From Shimia ponticola (GTDB taxonomy: Bacteria; Pseudomonadota; Alphaproteobacteria; Rhodobacterales; Rhodobacteraceae), in contig NZ_VCDK01000005.1 of assembly GCF_007995215.1 (NCBI RefSeq), forward strand, positions 310,001 through 374,000: a stretch of 64,000 nt of DNA, given 5' to 3'. Below, one piece after another: positions 10,552 through 19,895 of the stretch. The translations under genes and the position numbers were made by a program. Each line of letters begins with the position of its first letter. Position 1 is the stretch's first letter. The notes below the pieces were generated by a model. It worked only from the letters and a program-made list of their open reading frames with translations, did not search any database and had not been told where the DNA came from.

Positions 10552-11436
10552 TTACTTCAAGTCAGAGGCATATTGCGCCGCAAACTGGCGATACCCTTCC
10601 GACGTACTCAGCAAATGCGCGATGGTCCTCTCATGAAATGCAGGCAGCTGATGAAACGGCACCATCGGATAGGCGTGATGCTCCGCGTGATAGGGCATAT
10701 TCCACGCCAGAAACCGCACCACCCGATTGGTGTAGGTTGTCCGCGAGTTCTCAAGCATATTCGCCACCGCCGGACAGCGCCCATGCTCCGCCAAAAGATA
10801 CAGCCGCAGAAACGGCTGCCCGAGCAACACCGGCACCACCCACAGCCACAGGACCAACGGTGACCAGATCAGCGTCAAACCCAGCAAGACATAGATAGCG
10901 AGATAGACGCGCGCCTCGGTCCGGATACGCGGCGCGATCCGATCACTCAGGTAATCGGCCTCAATGCGCCCAAAGGCATTCATCCAGACCTGCCGCATCA
11001 TAGCGCGCCAATACGGCACTCCAGACACGTGCCACAAAAACGCGGGCCATGTGTCCGGCTTGGGTCCGACCAGTTCCGGGTCCCGCTCGGGATCGTTCGT
11101 GAACCGATGATGCGCCATATGAAATCTGCGAAACCACTCGAACGGCAGGATCAAAACCAACCCTGCCAAATGCCCGGCGAGCTCATTCATCCAATCCGTA
11201 GCAAACGGTGTCTTGTGTGTCGCCTCATGCGCCAGCGTGAAGAGAAACACCAACACCACGCCATAAGGCAGCAGCATAAGCCACCAGAGCGGCCACCCCG
11301 CCGAAATCCAGACAGCACCCAACGCGATCAACCCCAGATGACCGGCCAGATGCAACAGCCCGGCCGCATCACTGCGCCGCGTCAGCGCTGCGCGTTCTTC
11401 CGGCGGCAAACTGGCAATCAGGGCTTTGTGGTCCAT
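10552..11436 (-). CDS. Fatty acid desaturase family membrane protein (294 aa)
   Basis: Di-iron membrane desaturase/hydroxylase. Three His clusters characteristic of the family are present: HEATH (about residue 70), HMAHH (about 105-109) and HAEHH (about 252-256). Hydrophobic stretches flank them. The substrate (fatty acyl chain, carotenoid or other lipid) cannot be told from sequence. The ATG at 11436 has a GAGGC ribosome site. It follows the LysE-family gene by 6 nt, so the two are probably co-transcribed. Confidence 0.85.
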   Translation of the reverse strand: MDHKALIASLPPEERAALTRRSDAAGLLHLAGHLGLIALGAVWISAGWPLWWLMLLPYGVVLVFLFTLAHEATHKTPFATDWMNELAGHLAGLVLILPFEWFRRFHMAHHRFTNDPERDPELVGPKPDTWPAFLWHVSGVPYWRAMMRQVWMNAFGRIEADYLSDRIAPRIRTEARVYLAIYVLLGLTLIWSPLVLWLWVVPVLLGQPFLRLYLLAEHGRCPAVANMLENSRTTYTNRVVRFLAWNMPYHAEHHAYPMVPFHQLPAFHERTIAHLLSTSEGYRQFAAQYASDLK

Positions 11437-11442
11437 GGTGCC

Positions 11443-12063
11443 TCACGTCAGAGGGATGATGATCCCAACAAAGATCAACAGCCCGCCAGAGGCAATGTTC
11501 AAGCGTCGCAGAGCGGTCGGTGAACTCAGCAAACCCCGCACTTTCGACACGAACGCCCCCAGCGCGAGGTTCCCTGCCAGTGGTACCAACATCGACACCA
11601 ACAGAATCGCGGCAATATCCGGCCACGTCACCGCCGTCAGATCAAAGAATCCCGGCAGCAGGCCCATGTAGAACAAAATCGCCTTCGGATTTCCAAGGAT
11701 CACCAGCAGTCCGGCGACAAAGCCGGACCACATGCCCGGCCGCGTCAGCCGACTGTCCGACCCAAGCTTTGCGTCCGCATTCCGGATCAGCAAAACGCCC
11801 ATCACTAGAAACATGACCGCCGCCACCCATTTCAAGATCAGCAGCAGACCTTCGATCTCGTTGACCAGCCAACTCACCCCAAGGATCGCGAGAAACGGCC
11901 AAAGCATATCTCCGACCGTCACGCCCAGCGCCAAAGGCCATGCGCCGTTGAAACCGCCTGACATGGCCCGGGCAAGTAACGCCACCCATACTGGCCCCGG
12001 CGTCAGGAACAGGATCACAACGGCAAAGGCATAGAGCCCGAGATCGGCAGGGGACATCGTCAT
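11443..12063 (-). CDS. LysE family translocator (206 aa)
   Basis: Small inner-membrane exporter of the LysE/RhtB superfamily, typically exporting amino acids or related metabolites. Six hydrophobic segments and the family's N-terminal FLTPGPVWVALLARA motif are visible. The ATG at 12063 is chosen because GGAGGGG precedes it; a longer upstream frame lacks a ribosome site. It diverges from the S41 peptidase across about 60 bp and is followed at 6 nt by the desaturase. Substrate unknown. Confidence 0.88.
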   Translation of the reverse strand: MTMSPADLGLYAFAVVILFLTPGPVWVALLARAMSGGFNGAWPLALGVTVGDMLWPFLAILGVSWLVNEIEGLLLILKWVAAVMFLVMGVLLIRNADAKLGSDSRLTRPGMWSGFVAGLLVILGNPKAILFYMGLLPGFFDLTAVTWPDIAAILLVSMLVPLAGNLALGAFVSKVRGLLSSPTALRRLNIASGGLLIFVGIIIPLT

Positions 12064-12123
12064 CTTGACCCCTCCGTAGCGACGGAGTTCAGTCAATACA
12101 AACTCAATTGGATTATTGTACCA

Positions 12124-13413
12124 ATGCGTCTTCTGATCGGCCTCTTTGCCACTGCGTTTGTCCTGCTGTGCGCCGCAATGATCGCCCTCTTCCTCGGGCG
12201 CCCCTCGTCAGAGGCTGCGGGTCTGTGGCGCACGAATGGCTACGGCATGTATGTCGATATCGGCGCGGTTCAGACCCAGATTTACGAAGTGACCGACACG
12301 GCCTGTCAGGCCGCCGATGTGTTCCCCTCCCATCGCGGTCTGTTGCGGTGGGCCGAAGGCATTTCATTCGATGCCGTCGACGGGCGTCTCGTGGTGAACG
12401 CAGACGGCATCTACCACCCCATAACCGCAGAGCGCGTGTCTAAACTGCCAGAGACCTGCAACCAACTTCAACCCAGCGATCCGCCTGCGGTGGTTGAAGC
12501 CGTCTACCAGCACTTCAACGAACACTACCCGTTCTTTGACCTGCATGCCGTCGATTGGGAGGCGAACACCAATCGCGCCCGAGCCTTGGTTGGCCCTGAC
12601 ACCTCGGATGACGAATTGCTCGACATTCTCCGGGTCCAACTCGACGGGGTCCGCGACGGTCATGTCTACGTCTACACCGGCGAAACCGGCTTCTCGCCCC
12701 ACCCCGGCGCCCCTTGGAAAGAGCACTATGCAATGGCCAACGCTGTCGCGCAGGACCTGACACCCGTCACCTGCATCCCAGACAGCGCGCTTTGCTATGG
12801 CACCCTTCCCGGCAACGTCGGATGGATCAGGCTGCTGGGCATGGATGCTGACGACGCCCGCGGTCAGGCGACGGCCAAGGCCCATGCCCATATGCAAACC
12901 GCGGCCAAGGCGCTGGCGCAGACCAAGGCGATCCTCATCGACAACCGGTTCAATCCAGGCGGATCGGATGACGTATCACTGGCTTATGCGGCATCTTTCA
13001 CCAAAGGCGGCTTCGAAGCATTTCACAAACTGATTGTCACACAGGATGGCCTATCTGAACCCATTCCCGCCTTTGTGCCTGACCTTCCCGGGACAAAACT
13101 GAGCCAGCCCGTCTTCCTCTTGAACAGCCGCTACACCGCAAGCGCCGCTGAGATCTTTTCCATCGCCATGCGAGAGCTTCCGCAGGTTACCATCCTCGGC
13201 GACCCGTCGGGCGGTGAGTTGTCAGACATCCTAAACCGCCAGCTGCCCAATGGCTGGCAGCTGGGCCTGTCCCACCAGATTTATCGCAGCAATGCGGACG
13301 AAGAATTCGAAGGTCTCGGCATCCCAGTTGACGAACCTGCACCATTTGATCTCGACGGGTTCCTTGCCGGACAGGATACCGTGGTTCAGGACCTGCTCAC
13401 CCGGCTGCGGTGA
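12124..13413 (+). CDS. S41 family peptidase with N-terminal membrane anchor (429 aa)
   Basis: Probable C-terminal processing-type serine peptidase anchored to the inner membrane by residues about 3-25. The S41 catalytic region is visible: ILIDNRFNPGGSDD (substrate-binding strand and loop) and NSRYTASAAEIFS, where the Ser after YTA is the likely nucleophile, followed by GDPSGGELSD. No clear PDZ domain is seen, unlike typical CtpA/Prc. The 3' end overlaps the 3' end of recF by 17 bp. No obvious ribosome site precedes the ATG. Confidence 0.78.
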   Translation: MRLLIGLFATAFVLLCAAMIALFLGRPSSEAAGLWRTNGYGMYVDIGAVQTQIYEVTDTACQAADVFPSHRGLLRWAEGISFDAVDGRLVVNADGIYHPITAERVSKLPETCNQLQPSDPPAVVEAVYQHFNEHYPFFDLHAVDWEANTNRARALVGPDTSDDELLDILRVQLDGVRDGHVYVYTGETGFSPHPGAPWKEHYAMANAVAQDLTPVTCIPDSALCYGTLPGNVGWIRLLGMDADDARGQATAKAHAHMQTAAKALAQTKAILIDNRFNPGGSDDVSLAYAASFTKGGFEAFHKLIVTQDGLSEPIPAFVPDLPGTKLSQPVFLLNSRYTASAAEIFSIAMRELPQVTILGDPSGGELSDILNRQLPNGWQLGLSHQIYRSNADEEFEGLGIPVDEPAPFDLDGFLAGQDTVVQDLLTRLR

Positions 13414-14494
13414 CGATTGAGGTTCCGCCGTCTTCGGTCACTTCAAACCGCTGTGCCCGGTCTCCCAGCGCTGCAAACAATTCCGGCCCTGTTCCGGTCA
13501 TCCACGCCTGTGCACCCAGAGCACAGATCTCGTCATAAAGCGCCGCCTGACGCCCGGCATCCAGATGGGCCGCCACCTCATCCAGCAGGAGCAACGGCGG
13601 CGCACCGACACGCGCGGCCAGTGCGCGCCCATTGGCAAGGATCAGAGATACCAGAAGCGCCTTTTGCTCACCTGTCGATGCCGCACGCGCTGGGACGCCT
13701 TTGGCGGCATAGACTGCCTCCATATCGACCCGATGCGGCCCGATCAGCGTGCGCCCGGCCGCAATGTCACGCCGTCTTGTGTCTTCCCAAGCGCGCAAGA
13801 GGTCCTCTTCCGAACCGGGCAACTCAACATCTGGATGCGTGATCGACAAATCTGCCGTGGGAAAGGCCGTCTCAGCCCCCGCCTGCGCCTCAGCCAATGC
13901 CACAACCGTGGCCGCGCGCGCGCGCGTCATCGCCATCCCTGCCCGCGCCATCTGCGCCTCAAGCGCGCGGTACCAGGACGGATCACCGACTTGATCCTTC
14001 AACAAACGGTTGCGATCCCGCATCGCCTTTTCATAGGTCAGCGCCTGCTCGGCATGACCGGGATCAAAGCTCAGCGTCATCCGGTCCAGAAACCGCCTGC
14101 GCCCTTCCGCCCCTTCGATCCAGAGCCGATCCATCGCCGGAATCAACCACAACACACGGATCATCCGACCCAAATCGACCTGAGATGCCGCCTTGCCATC
14201 AACCCGGACCGCCCGCGCTGATCCGGGATCAGCCCACGTTTCCACCTCATGGGCGCCGCCAGCATCGACTTCGGCTTTGACCTTCCACCCCAACCCTTCG
14301 GGCTGGCGCGCAAACTCATCCACCGTCGCGCGCCGCAAACCCCGACCGGGCGACAGCAAGGACACAGCCTCAAGAACGTTGGTCTTACCCGCGCCATTCG
14401 GTCCGAAAAACGCCAAAGGGCGCGCGTCCACGTCCAGCCGCGTCACCCGGTGCGACCGAAAATGGGACAGCGTCAGATGCTTAATCGCCAGCAC
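13397..14494 (-). CDS. recF: DNA replication and repair protein RecF (365 aa)
   Basis: SMC-like ATPase that helps load RecA at single-strand gaps (RecFOR pathway). Walker A GPNGAGKTN lies near residue 31, a signature-like STGEQKALLVSL region and the Walker B LLLLDEVAAHLD near the C-terminus. The start is a GTG at 14494 with GAAGGGA upstream. It is downstream of dnaN on the same strand, the usual dnaA-dnaN-recF order, with 112 bp between. Its 3' end overlaps the convergent S41 peptidase gene. Confidence 0.95.
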   Translation of the reverse strand: MLAIKHLTLSHFRSHRVTRLDVDARPLAFFGPNGAGKTNVLEAVSLLSPGRGLRRATVDEFARQPEGLGWKVKAEVDAGGAHEVETWADPGSARAVRVDGKAASQVDLGRMIRVLWLIPAMDRLWIEGAEGRRRFLDRMTLSFDPGHAEQALTYEKAMRDRNRLLKDQVGDPSWYRALEAQMARAGMAMTRARAATVVALAEAQAGAETAFPTADLSITHPDVELPGSEEDLLRAWEDTRRRDIAAGRTLIGPHRVDMEAVYAAKGVPARAASTGEQKALLVSLILANGRALAARVGAPPLLLLDEVAAHLDAGRQAALYDEICALGAQAWMTGTGPELFAALGDRAQRFEVTEDGGTSIVTAAG

Positions 14495-14536
14495 GACCTG
14501 TCCCTTCTATGTTTCTAAAATACTCTCGCCGAAGGC

Positions 14537-14597
14537 ATGGCCGGAACGGCCATTCATGCGCGCAGCGCTAAAGGGGTGGGTGGGCGGGACGCCCACC
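14537..14597 (-). repeat. Two hairpins between dnaN and recF
   Basis: Two perfect hairpins lie in the 112-bp dnaN-recF gap: ATGGCCG/CGGCCAT with a 3-base loop (14537-14553) and GGTGGGCG/CGCCCACC with a 3-base loop (14579-14597). Neither has a strong T-run. They may partly separate dnaN from recF expression or be copies of a dispersed repeat; the window alone cannot decide. Confidence 0.5.
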
Positions 14598-14606
14598 AGA
14601 CACCGA

Positions 14607-15725
14607 TCACACGCGCATCGGCATGACGACATAAACCGCGCTGGTGTCATTGCCTTCGCGCATCAAGGTGGGATCACCTGCAGAGTTGAACAAAAACACC
14701 GCGTTCTCGCGATCCACCTGTGACGCAATCTCCAGCAGATATTTCGCGTTGAACCCGATCTCCAACCGGTCGTCACCATAGGCCACACCCAGCTCTTCCT
14801 CAGCCGCGCCGCTATCGGGCGCGTTGACGGATAGAACCAACCGGTCTTCATCCAGTTGCAGCTTCACCGCGCGCGACCGTTCGGACGACACCGTCGCGAC
14901 CCGGTCCACGGCCTGCGCAAATTCAGAGGCATCAACCTCCAGCTTCTTCGTATTCCCAGTCGGGATCACGCGCATGTAATCGGGGAACGTCCCCTCGATC
15001 ACTTTCGAGGTCAGAGCCACTTTATCCGTGGTGAAGCGGACCTTCGTTTCACTGACTGACACCGCGATATCGGCATCGTCATCTTCCAACAGCTTGCGCA
15101 ATTCCCCGACCGTCTTGCGCGGCACGATCACGCCGGGCATTTCCTCGGCGCCGCTGGGCAGGTCAGCATCAATGCGTGCCAGACGATGCCCATCGGTCGC
15201 CACGCAACGCAGCATCCGGCCACCTTCGGCTTCGGCCACATGCATGTAGACGCCGTTCAGGTAATACCGTGTCTCTTCCGTCGAGATTGCAAATTTGGAT
15301 TTGTCGAACAACCGGCGCAGCACAGACGCCTTGGCGCTGAAATTCGCCGTGTATTCAGAAGACGCCATCACAGGGAAGTCTTCTTTCGGCAATGTGGCCA
15401 GCGAGAAATTCGATCTACCGGCCTCGACCGTCAAACGGCCTTTGGTCCCATCATCCGTCAGGCTGACAAGCGCCCCATCGGGCAACTTGCGGACAATCTC
15501 GTGGAGCGTCACCGCGCTGACGGTTGTGGCACCTGCGCGCTCAACCATGGCCGGGGCCTTATCGACAACCTCGATATCCAGATCCGTGGCACGGAACGAT
15601 ACACCCTCGCCTTCGGCTTCGATCAGAACATTAGCAAGGATCGGAATTGTGTTGCGCCGCTCGACAACCGATTGCGCCTGACTGACCGCCTTCAGCAAGG
15701 TCCCGCGTTCGATGCTCAGTTTCAT
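14607..15725 (-). CDS. dnaN: DNA polymerase III beta subunit, sliding clamp (372 aa)
   Basis: Ring-shaped processivity clamp of DNA polymerase III. The N-terminus MKLSIERGTLLKAVS, the NTIPILANVLIEA region and the C-terminal ending YVVMPMRV are diagnostic, and length is standard. The frame extends upstream, but ATG 15725 is the conserved start. It lies 141 bp after dnaA on the same strand; that gap holds only a short CCCGAA/TTCGGG inverted repeat and no gene. Confidence 0.98.
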   Translation of the reverse strand: MKLSIERGTLLKAVSQAQSVVERRNTIPILANVLIEAEGEGVSFRATDLDIEVVDKAPAMVERAGATTVSAVTLHEIVRKLPDGALVSLTDDGTKGRLTVEAGRSNFSLATLPKEDFPVMASSEYTANFSAKASVLRRLFDKSKFAISTEETRYYLNGVYMHVAEAEGGRMLRCVATDGHRLARIDADLPSGAEEMPGVIVPRKTVGELRKLLEDDDADIAVSVSETKVRFTTDKVALTSKVIEGTFPDYMRVIPTGNTKKLEVDASEFAQAVDRVATVSSERSRAVKLQLDEDRLVLSVNAPDSGAAEEELGVAYGDDRLEIGFNAKYLLEIASQVDRENAVFLFNSAGDPTLMREGNDTSAVYVVMPMRV

Positions 15726-15866
15726 GACCGTCTCCGTCCCATAAGGCGTCTCCACGCCTTTCGCCCCACAATTCGGGACCCTGACCGTAGTCTTTCCCGA
15801 AGAGCGCACAAGTGTTTTCGGGCGCAGAGTTCCCCCTACGCCCGCAATCGTCAAGATATGTTGCTA

Positions 15867-17243
15867 TTAGGCTTCCAGTGCGCGGCGCAGCATCTCAAGA
15901 TCGTCGGCAATCTGGCTGTCCTTGGCCATCAACTCTTCGATCCGTTTCACGCCATGCATGATCGTCGTGTGATCGCGGCCACCAAAGCGCCGGCCAATCT
16001 CGGGCAAGCTGCGCGTGGTCATCTTTTTACACAGATACATCGCGACCTGGCGGGGGCGTGCAAAGCTGCGCAGACGCTTGGGGCCGATCATGTCCGACAG
16101 GCGAATGTTATAATGCTCTGACACTTTCCGCTGGATTTCCTCAACGGTGATCTTGCGATCGCTCGCCCGTAATACGTCCGAGAGGCAATCCTGCGTCAGT
16201 TCCATTGTCACTTCGCGCCCGACGAGCGAGGCAAACGCGAACAAGCGGGTCAAAGCCCCTTCCAAGACGCGGACATTGGTGCTGATGCGGTGGGCAAGGA
16301 AATTCAGAACACCGTCCTGAATGACGAGTCCCGGATAGGATTGACGATACAGCTCGACCTTGGACTGCAGGATGCCCAGCCGCAGTTCATAATCCGTCGG
16401 ATGCAGGTCCACGCAAAGGCCACATTGCAGGCGGCTCGCGATGCGGTTCTCAAGGTCCTTGATCTCACCCGGCGCGCGGTCCGCCGAAATGATGATCTGC
16501 TTGTTCTGATCGACCAGCGCGTTGAACGTGTGAAAGAACTCTTCCTGCGTGCTGCCCTTGCCAGCGATGAATTGCACGTCATCCACCATCAACACATCCA
16601 CGCTGCGGAACATGGATTTGAAATCCATCATCTTGCGCTCACGGATGGCTTGGACAAAGCGGTACATGAACTGTTCAGCGCTGAGATAGAGAACGTTCAA
16701 ATCGGGGCGCTGCTGTTTCAACTCCCACGCAATCGCGTGCATCAGGTGCGTCTTACCCAGCCCAACGCCGCCGTAAAGGAACAGAGGGTTAAAGGTGACG
16801 GGACCACCCTCGGCCACGCGCTTGGCCGCAGCAAAAGCCAACTCGTTCGGTTTTCCGACGATGAACTGTTCAAAGGTAAAGCGCGGGTCGAGCTTGGCCG
16901 CACCGACATCAAGCGGCGTCGATGATCCGGTTTGCTCTGCATCGGCTGACACTTCGTCAGCCACAGGTGTCTCCACCTCTGCAGCGGCCGGCTTGGCCGC
17001 GGCGCTTGAGACGACGAAACCCAGACGGTCGACCTCTTCACCATGCAGCCGCATCTGATAGATGATCTGATCCGAGAAGTTCTGGTTCACATATGAACCG
17101 ACAAAGGTCGTCGGGACTTCAAAGGTGGCAACCCGGTTCTCGATAGAACCGATTTTCAGCGGCTCGATCCACGTCAGGAAGGCATTTTCGCCAACGACCG
17201 ACTTGAGCGCTGTTTGTGCCTGCCCCCAGACCTCAGTGTTCAT
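15867..17243 (-). CDS. dnaA: Chromosomal replication initiator DnaA (458 aa)
   Basis: AAA+ initiator that binds oriC and opens the duplex. The Walker A motif GGVGLGKTHLMHA, Walker B VLMVDDVQF and the C-terminal DNA-binding signature DHTTIMHGVKRIEEL are present. The start is ATG 17243 (MNTEVWGQ), preceded by AAGGGG; the alternative 7 codons upstream has weaker support. A 465-bp non-coding region separates it from rpsT on the same strand and carries several GANTC sites, the CcrM methylation sequence known to influence dnaA in Caulobacter. Confidence 0.98.
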   Translation of the reverse strand: MNTEVWGQAQTALKSVVGENAFLTWIEPLKIGSIENRVATFEVPTTFVGSYVNQNFSDQIIYQMRLHGEEVDRLGFVVSSAAAKPAAAEVETPVADEVSADAEQTGSSTPLDVGAAKLDPRFTFEQFIVGKPNELAFAAAKRVAEGGPVTFNPLFLYGGVGLGKTHLMHAIAWELKQQRPDLNVLYLSAEQFMYRFVQAIRERKMMDFKSMFRSVDVLMVDDVQFIAGKGSTQEEFFHTFNALVDQNKQIIISADRAPGEIKDLENRIASRLQCGLCVDLHPTDYELRLGILQSKVELYRQSYPGLVIQDGVLNFLAHRISTNVRVLEGALTRLFAFASLVGREVTMELTQDCLSDVLRASDRKITVEEIQRKVSEHYNIRLSDMIGPKRLRSFARPRQVAMYLCKKMTTRSLPEIGRRFGGRDHTTIMHGVKRIEELMAKDSQIADDLEMLRRALEA

Positions 17244-17465
17244 TTTGTGTCCCCTTGCTTCCATTCCCCAGATCGTTTCACACGACCTCTTAGCTTTTGC
17301 GGCATGCGCAAAGGGATACTGGCGCGTCCCAAAAGGACACGTTCATTTGAGCGATCCGCACAAACAGATGGCTCGAAGTTGTTCAGCTTGGACAGGCCGG
17401 GTCTTCCAACACCCGCTCGCGTTCGGACCCATTTCTTGGACCCGTCAGCGATGACCCGGAACACG

Positions 17466-17665
17466 GAATCTTGTGGTTCTTTTCGTGTCCCTGTGGCCGC
17501 CCCGTCCCCCCAGACGATGACTCGCAGGACTGTGTGTAGCGAATGCGTTTGCGTCGCTTCAACTGATCTTCATGGTTGACTCGGCATTTCTTGAAAAAGA
17601 ATCTCCGGCCCCTTTTTTTCACGGCTGTGAAGACAAAACGGGCGCCCGATTTGGACGCCCGATTC
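17466..17665. promoter_or_regulatory. Cluster of five GANTC sites in the dnaA upstream region
   Basis: Within the 465-bp dnaA-rpsT gap, GANTC occurs at 17466, 17519, 17578, 17599 and 17661. This is the recognition sequence of the cell-cycle methyltransferase CcrM in alphaproteobacteria. The density is higher than chance for a 5-base site with one free position. I see no convincing DnaA-box cluster or AT-rich unwinding element in 17244-17707, so an origin here is not supported. Confidence 0.5.
17635..17660 (-). terminator. Rho-independent terminator of rpsT
   Basis: Read on the minus strand, GGGCGTCC and GGGCGCCC form an 8-bp stem (one G-U pair) with a 5-base loop, followed by CGTTTTGTCTT. 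It lies about 50 bp after the rpsT stop codon. Confidence 0.75.
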
Positions 17666-17707
17666 TCGCATAAATTCTAGCGGATTAGCGCTCCGCTCAA
17701 GGCGACC

Positions 17708-17971
17708 TTAGCCGAGCGCTTTGACCCGAGCCGACAGACGCGACATTTTTCGTGCAGCTGTGTTCTTATGGACAACACCTTTGGTCACACCGCGCATCAG
17801 CTCTGGCTGAGCGGCTGCCAAAGCTGCTTTTGCGGCAGCGGAATCACCCGATGCGATCGCTTCTTCGACTTTGCGCAGGTAAGTGCGAATCCGCGAGCGG
17901 CGGGCTTTGTTAACGGCAAAGCGGGCTTCGTTCTGACGGGCGCGTTTTTTTGCTTGGGGCGAATTTGCCAT
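17708..17971 (-). CDS. rpsT: 30S ribosomal protein S20 (87 aa)
   Basis: Small basic primary 16S rRNA-binding protein of the 30S subunit. The N-terminus [15 protein letters not shown] and the C-terminal [15 protein letters not shown] segment are characteristic, and the length is typical. GAAGGGA precedes the ATG. It is followed by its own hairpin terminator and then dnaA, an rpsT-dnaA arrangement common in alphaproteobacteria. Confidence 0.97.
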   Translation of the reverse strand: MANSPQAKKRARQNEARFAVNKARRSRIRTYLRKVEEAIASGDSAAAKAALAAAQPELMRGVTKGVVHKNTAARKMSRLSARVKALG

Positions 17972-18123
17972 GGTGTGGGTCCCTTCTGGGGTATCGGTTC
18001 AATTACGGTCGTATGCAGAAACCCCACCGGAACGTCGGTCGCCGGGACGATTCGAGCCTGAGCGGGCTACACACGCATGTTGGATGCCGCCTGCTACAGA
18101 ACACGCGGCATCAGTTCAAGGTC

Positions 18124-18900
18124 TTACTTGTCGCGGAATTGCGCTTCGCGTTTGTCGAGGAAGGCGGACATGCCTTCTTTCTGGTCTTCAGTCGCAAAGA
18201 GCGAGTGGAAAAGACGTCGTTCGAACAAGAGACCTTCGCGCAGCGTTGTCTCATAGCTGCGGTTCACGGCTTCTTTGGCCGCCATGGTGGCGATCAGCGA
18301 TTTCTCGGCAATCTTCTCAGCCGCTCCGCGCGCCTCTTCCATCAGTTTCTTGCAAGGCACAACGCGGGACACGAGGCCCGAACGCTCTGCTTCTTCGGCG
18401 TCCATGAAACGACCGGTCAGGTGCATGTCCATCGATTTGGATTTGCCGACAAAACGCGTCAGGCGCTGGCTACCGCCAATCCCTGCAATAACACCGAGGT
18501 TGATTTCCGGCTGGCCGAACTTGGCCGTGTCCGAGCAGATGATGAAATCACACATCATCGCCAGCTCACATCCACCGCCGAGCGCATAGCCGCTGACAGC
18601 GGCAATGATCGGTTTCCGGACGCGCAGCATGATCTCGATCTCGTCGCCGAACATGTCAGAGCTGTAGACCTCGACAAACGACTTCTCGCTCATCTCCTTG
18701 ATGTCGGCCCCGGCGGCAAATGCCTTGTCGGATCCGGTCAGGATGATGCAACGCACCTTGTCGTTCTTGTCCGCGTCTTTCAGTGCCTGCGCCAGTTCCT
18801 CAAGCAACTGTCCGTTCAGCGCGTTCATCGCGTCTGGGCGGTTCAGCTTAATGGTGGCGACATGATCTGCGACTTCGACGTTGATCGTCTCATAGGCCAT
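18124..18900 (-). CDS. Enoyl-CoA hydratase, crotonase family (258 aa)
   Basis: Hydrates trans-2-enoyl-CoA to 3-hydroxyacyl-CoA in beta-oxidation or related CoA pathways. Oxyanion-hole segments [10 protein letters not shown] (about 61-70) and [13 protein letters not shown] (about 103-115) are intact. The two catalytic Glu residues of classical hydratases appear in GGCELAM and FGQPEINLG. Length is standard for a single-domain enzyme. It lies between mutM and rpsT on the same strand, with its own AAGGG-type ribosome site. The exact acyl specificity is unknown. Confidence 0.92.
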   Translation of the reverse strand: MAYETINVEVADHVATIKLNRPDAMNALNGQLLEELAQALKDADKNDKVRCIILTGSDKAFAAGADIKEMSEKSFVEVYSSDMFGDEIEIMLRVRKPIIAAVSGYALGGGCELAMMCDFIICSDTAKFGQPEINLGVIAGIGGSQRLTRFVGKSKSMDMHLTGRFMDAEEAERSGLVSRVVPCKKLMEEARGAAEKIAEKSLIATMAAKEAVNRSYETTLREGLLFERRLFHSLFATEDQKEGMSAFLDKREAQFRDK

Positions 18901-18966
18901 GCTGGATGGACCCTTTATAGTGGCTGTCAGACCGTGAGGGTTAGCATTCCCCCACGCTGGCGCAAG

Positions 18967-19818
18967 TTATCTTTGACATGTCGCGCAGTAGAAAGAGCTT
19001 CTTCCTGACTGGACAACCCGTCTGACTTGACCTGCGCAATTTTCTGTGACGCAAGGCGCGCCTTCGCGATCATAGACACGGAAGGCGTGCTGAAAATATC
19101 CAAGTTCTCCATCGGCTTGGCGATAGTCCCGAAGGCTTGAACCACCAGACTCGATGGCTTCGCTCAGGACCTCGCGGATCAACGGAACCAGCGTTGCGAC
19201 TCGCTCTGATCCGATACGCCCCGCCTTGCGGAGCGGCGATATTCCCGCGCGGTGTAGCACCTCGCACACATAGATATTGCCCAATCCTGCGACAATTCTC
19301 TGGTCCAGAAGCGCGGATTTGATGGGCGTGTTGCGCCCCCTGAGTCGCTCGATCAGATAGGCTTCGTTGAAAGAGTTGCCGAGAGGTTCGGGCCCGATCC
19401 CAGACAGAAGCTTGTGTTGGTCGACCGTTGCCGTGGGAGCAAGGTCCATCGCGCCAAACCGGCGGGCATCATTAAACGTGACGCGACCGCCGGCTTCGGT
19501 ATGGATCACCACATGATCATGTTTCGCCGGAGCCGGATGATCGTAGTGAAATTCTCCGATCTGAATGCCCGAAATCAGCATGCGCCCTGACATGCCCAGA
19601 TGGACGATCAGGGTTTCATCGCTGTCGAGATCGGCAAGAATGTATTTTGATCGCCTTCGAAGGGCCGTCACGACCCGCCCGGTGAGTCGCTCGGACATGC
19701 GTTCAGGAAGCGGCCAGCGCAGGTCTGGGCGATTCACCTCAGCCTTGGAAATCCGCTGTCCTTCAAGCACAGGGAGGAGTCCGCGGCGGACCGTTTCGAC
19801 TTCGGGCAATTCGGGCAC
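18967..19818 (-). CDS. mutM: Formamidopyrimidine-DNA glycosylase (283 aa)
   Basis: Bifunctional glycosylase/AP lyase that removes 8-oxoguanine and formamidopyrimidines. The mature N-terminus [13 protein letters not shown] carries the catalytic Pro and Glu. [10 protein letters not shown] is the conserved Lys/beta-strand region. The C-terminal zinc finger CVTENC...CATC is complete. The start is GTG at 19818 with AGGAG seven bases upstream. It is divergent from ubiE, with an unknown membrane-protein gene between. Confidence 0.96.
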   Translation of the reverse strand: MPELPEVETVRRGLLPVLEGQRISKAEVNRPDLRWPLPERMSERLTGRVVTALRRRSKYILADLDSDETLIVHLGMSGRMLISGIQIGEFHYDHPAPAKHDHVVIHTEAGGRVTFNDARRFGAMDLAPTATVDQHKLLSGIGPEPLGNSFNEAYLIERLRGRNTPIKSALLDQRIVAGLGNIYVCEVLHRAGISPLRKAGRIGSERVATLVPLIREVLSEAIESGGSSLRDYRQADGELGYFQHAFRVYDREGAPCVTENCAGQVRRVVQSGRSSFYCATCQR

Positions 19819-19895
19819 ACGCCACTCCTCAGCAATCTGGTCCCGAGGAGGTGGCGATCATCTATCGAAAAGTCAAACCGTGCGGCGCGCAGCCC

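Noticed and set aside
17244-17707. Chromosome origin oriC
   Set aside because: Adjacent to dnaA, but no cluster of TTATCCACA-like boxes or AT-rich element could be seen; only GANTC sites and the rpsT terminator.
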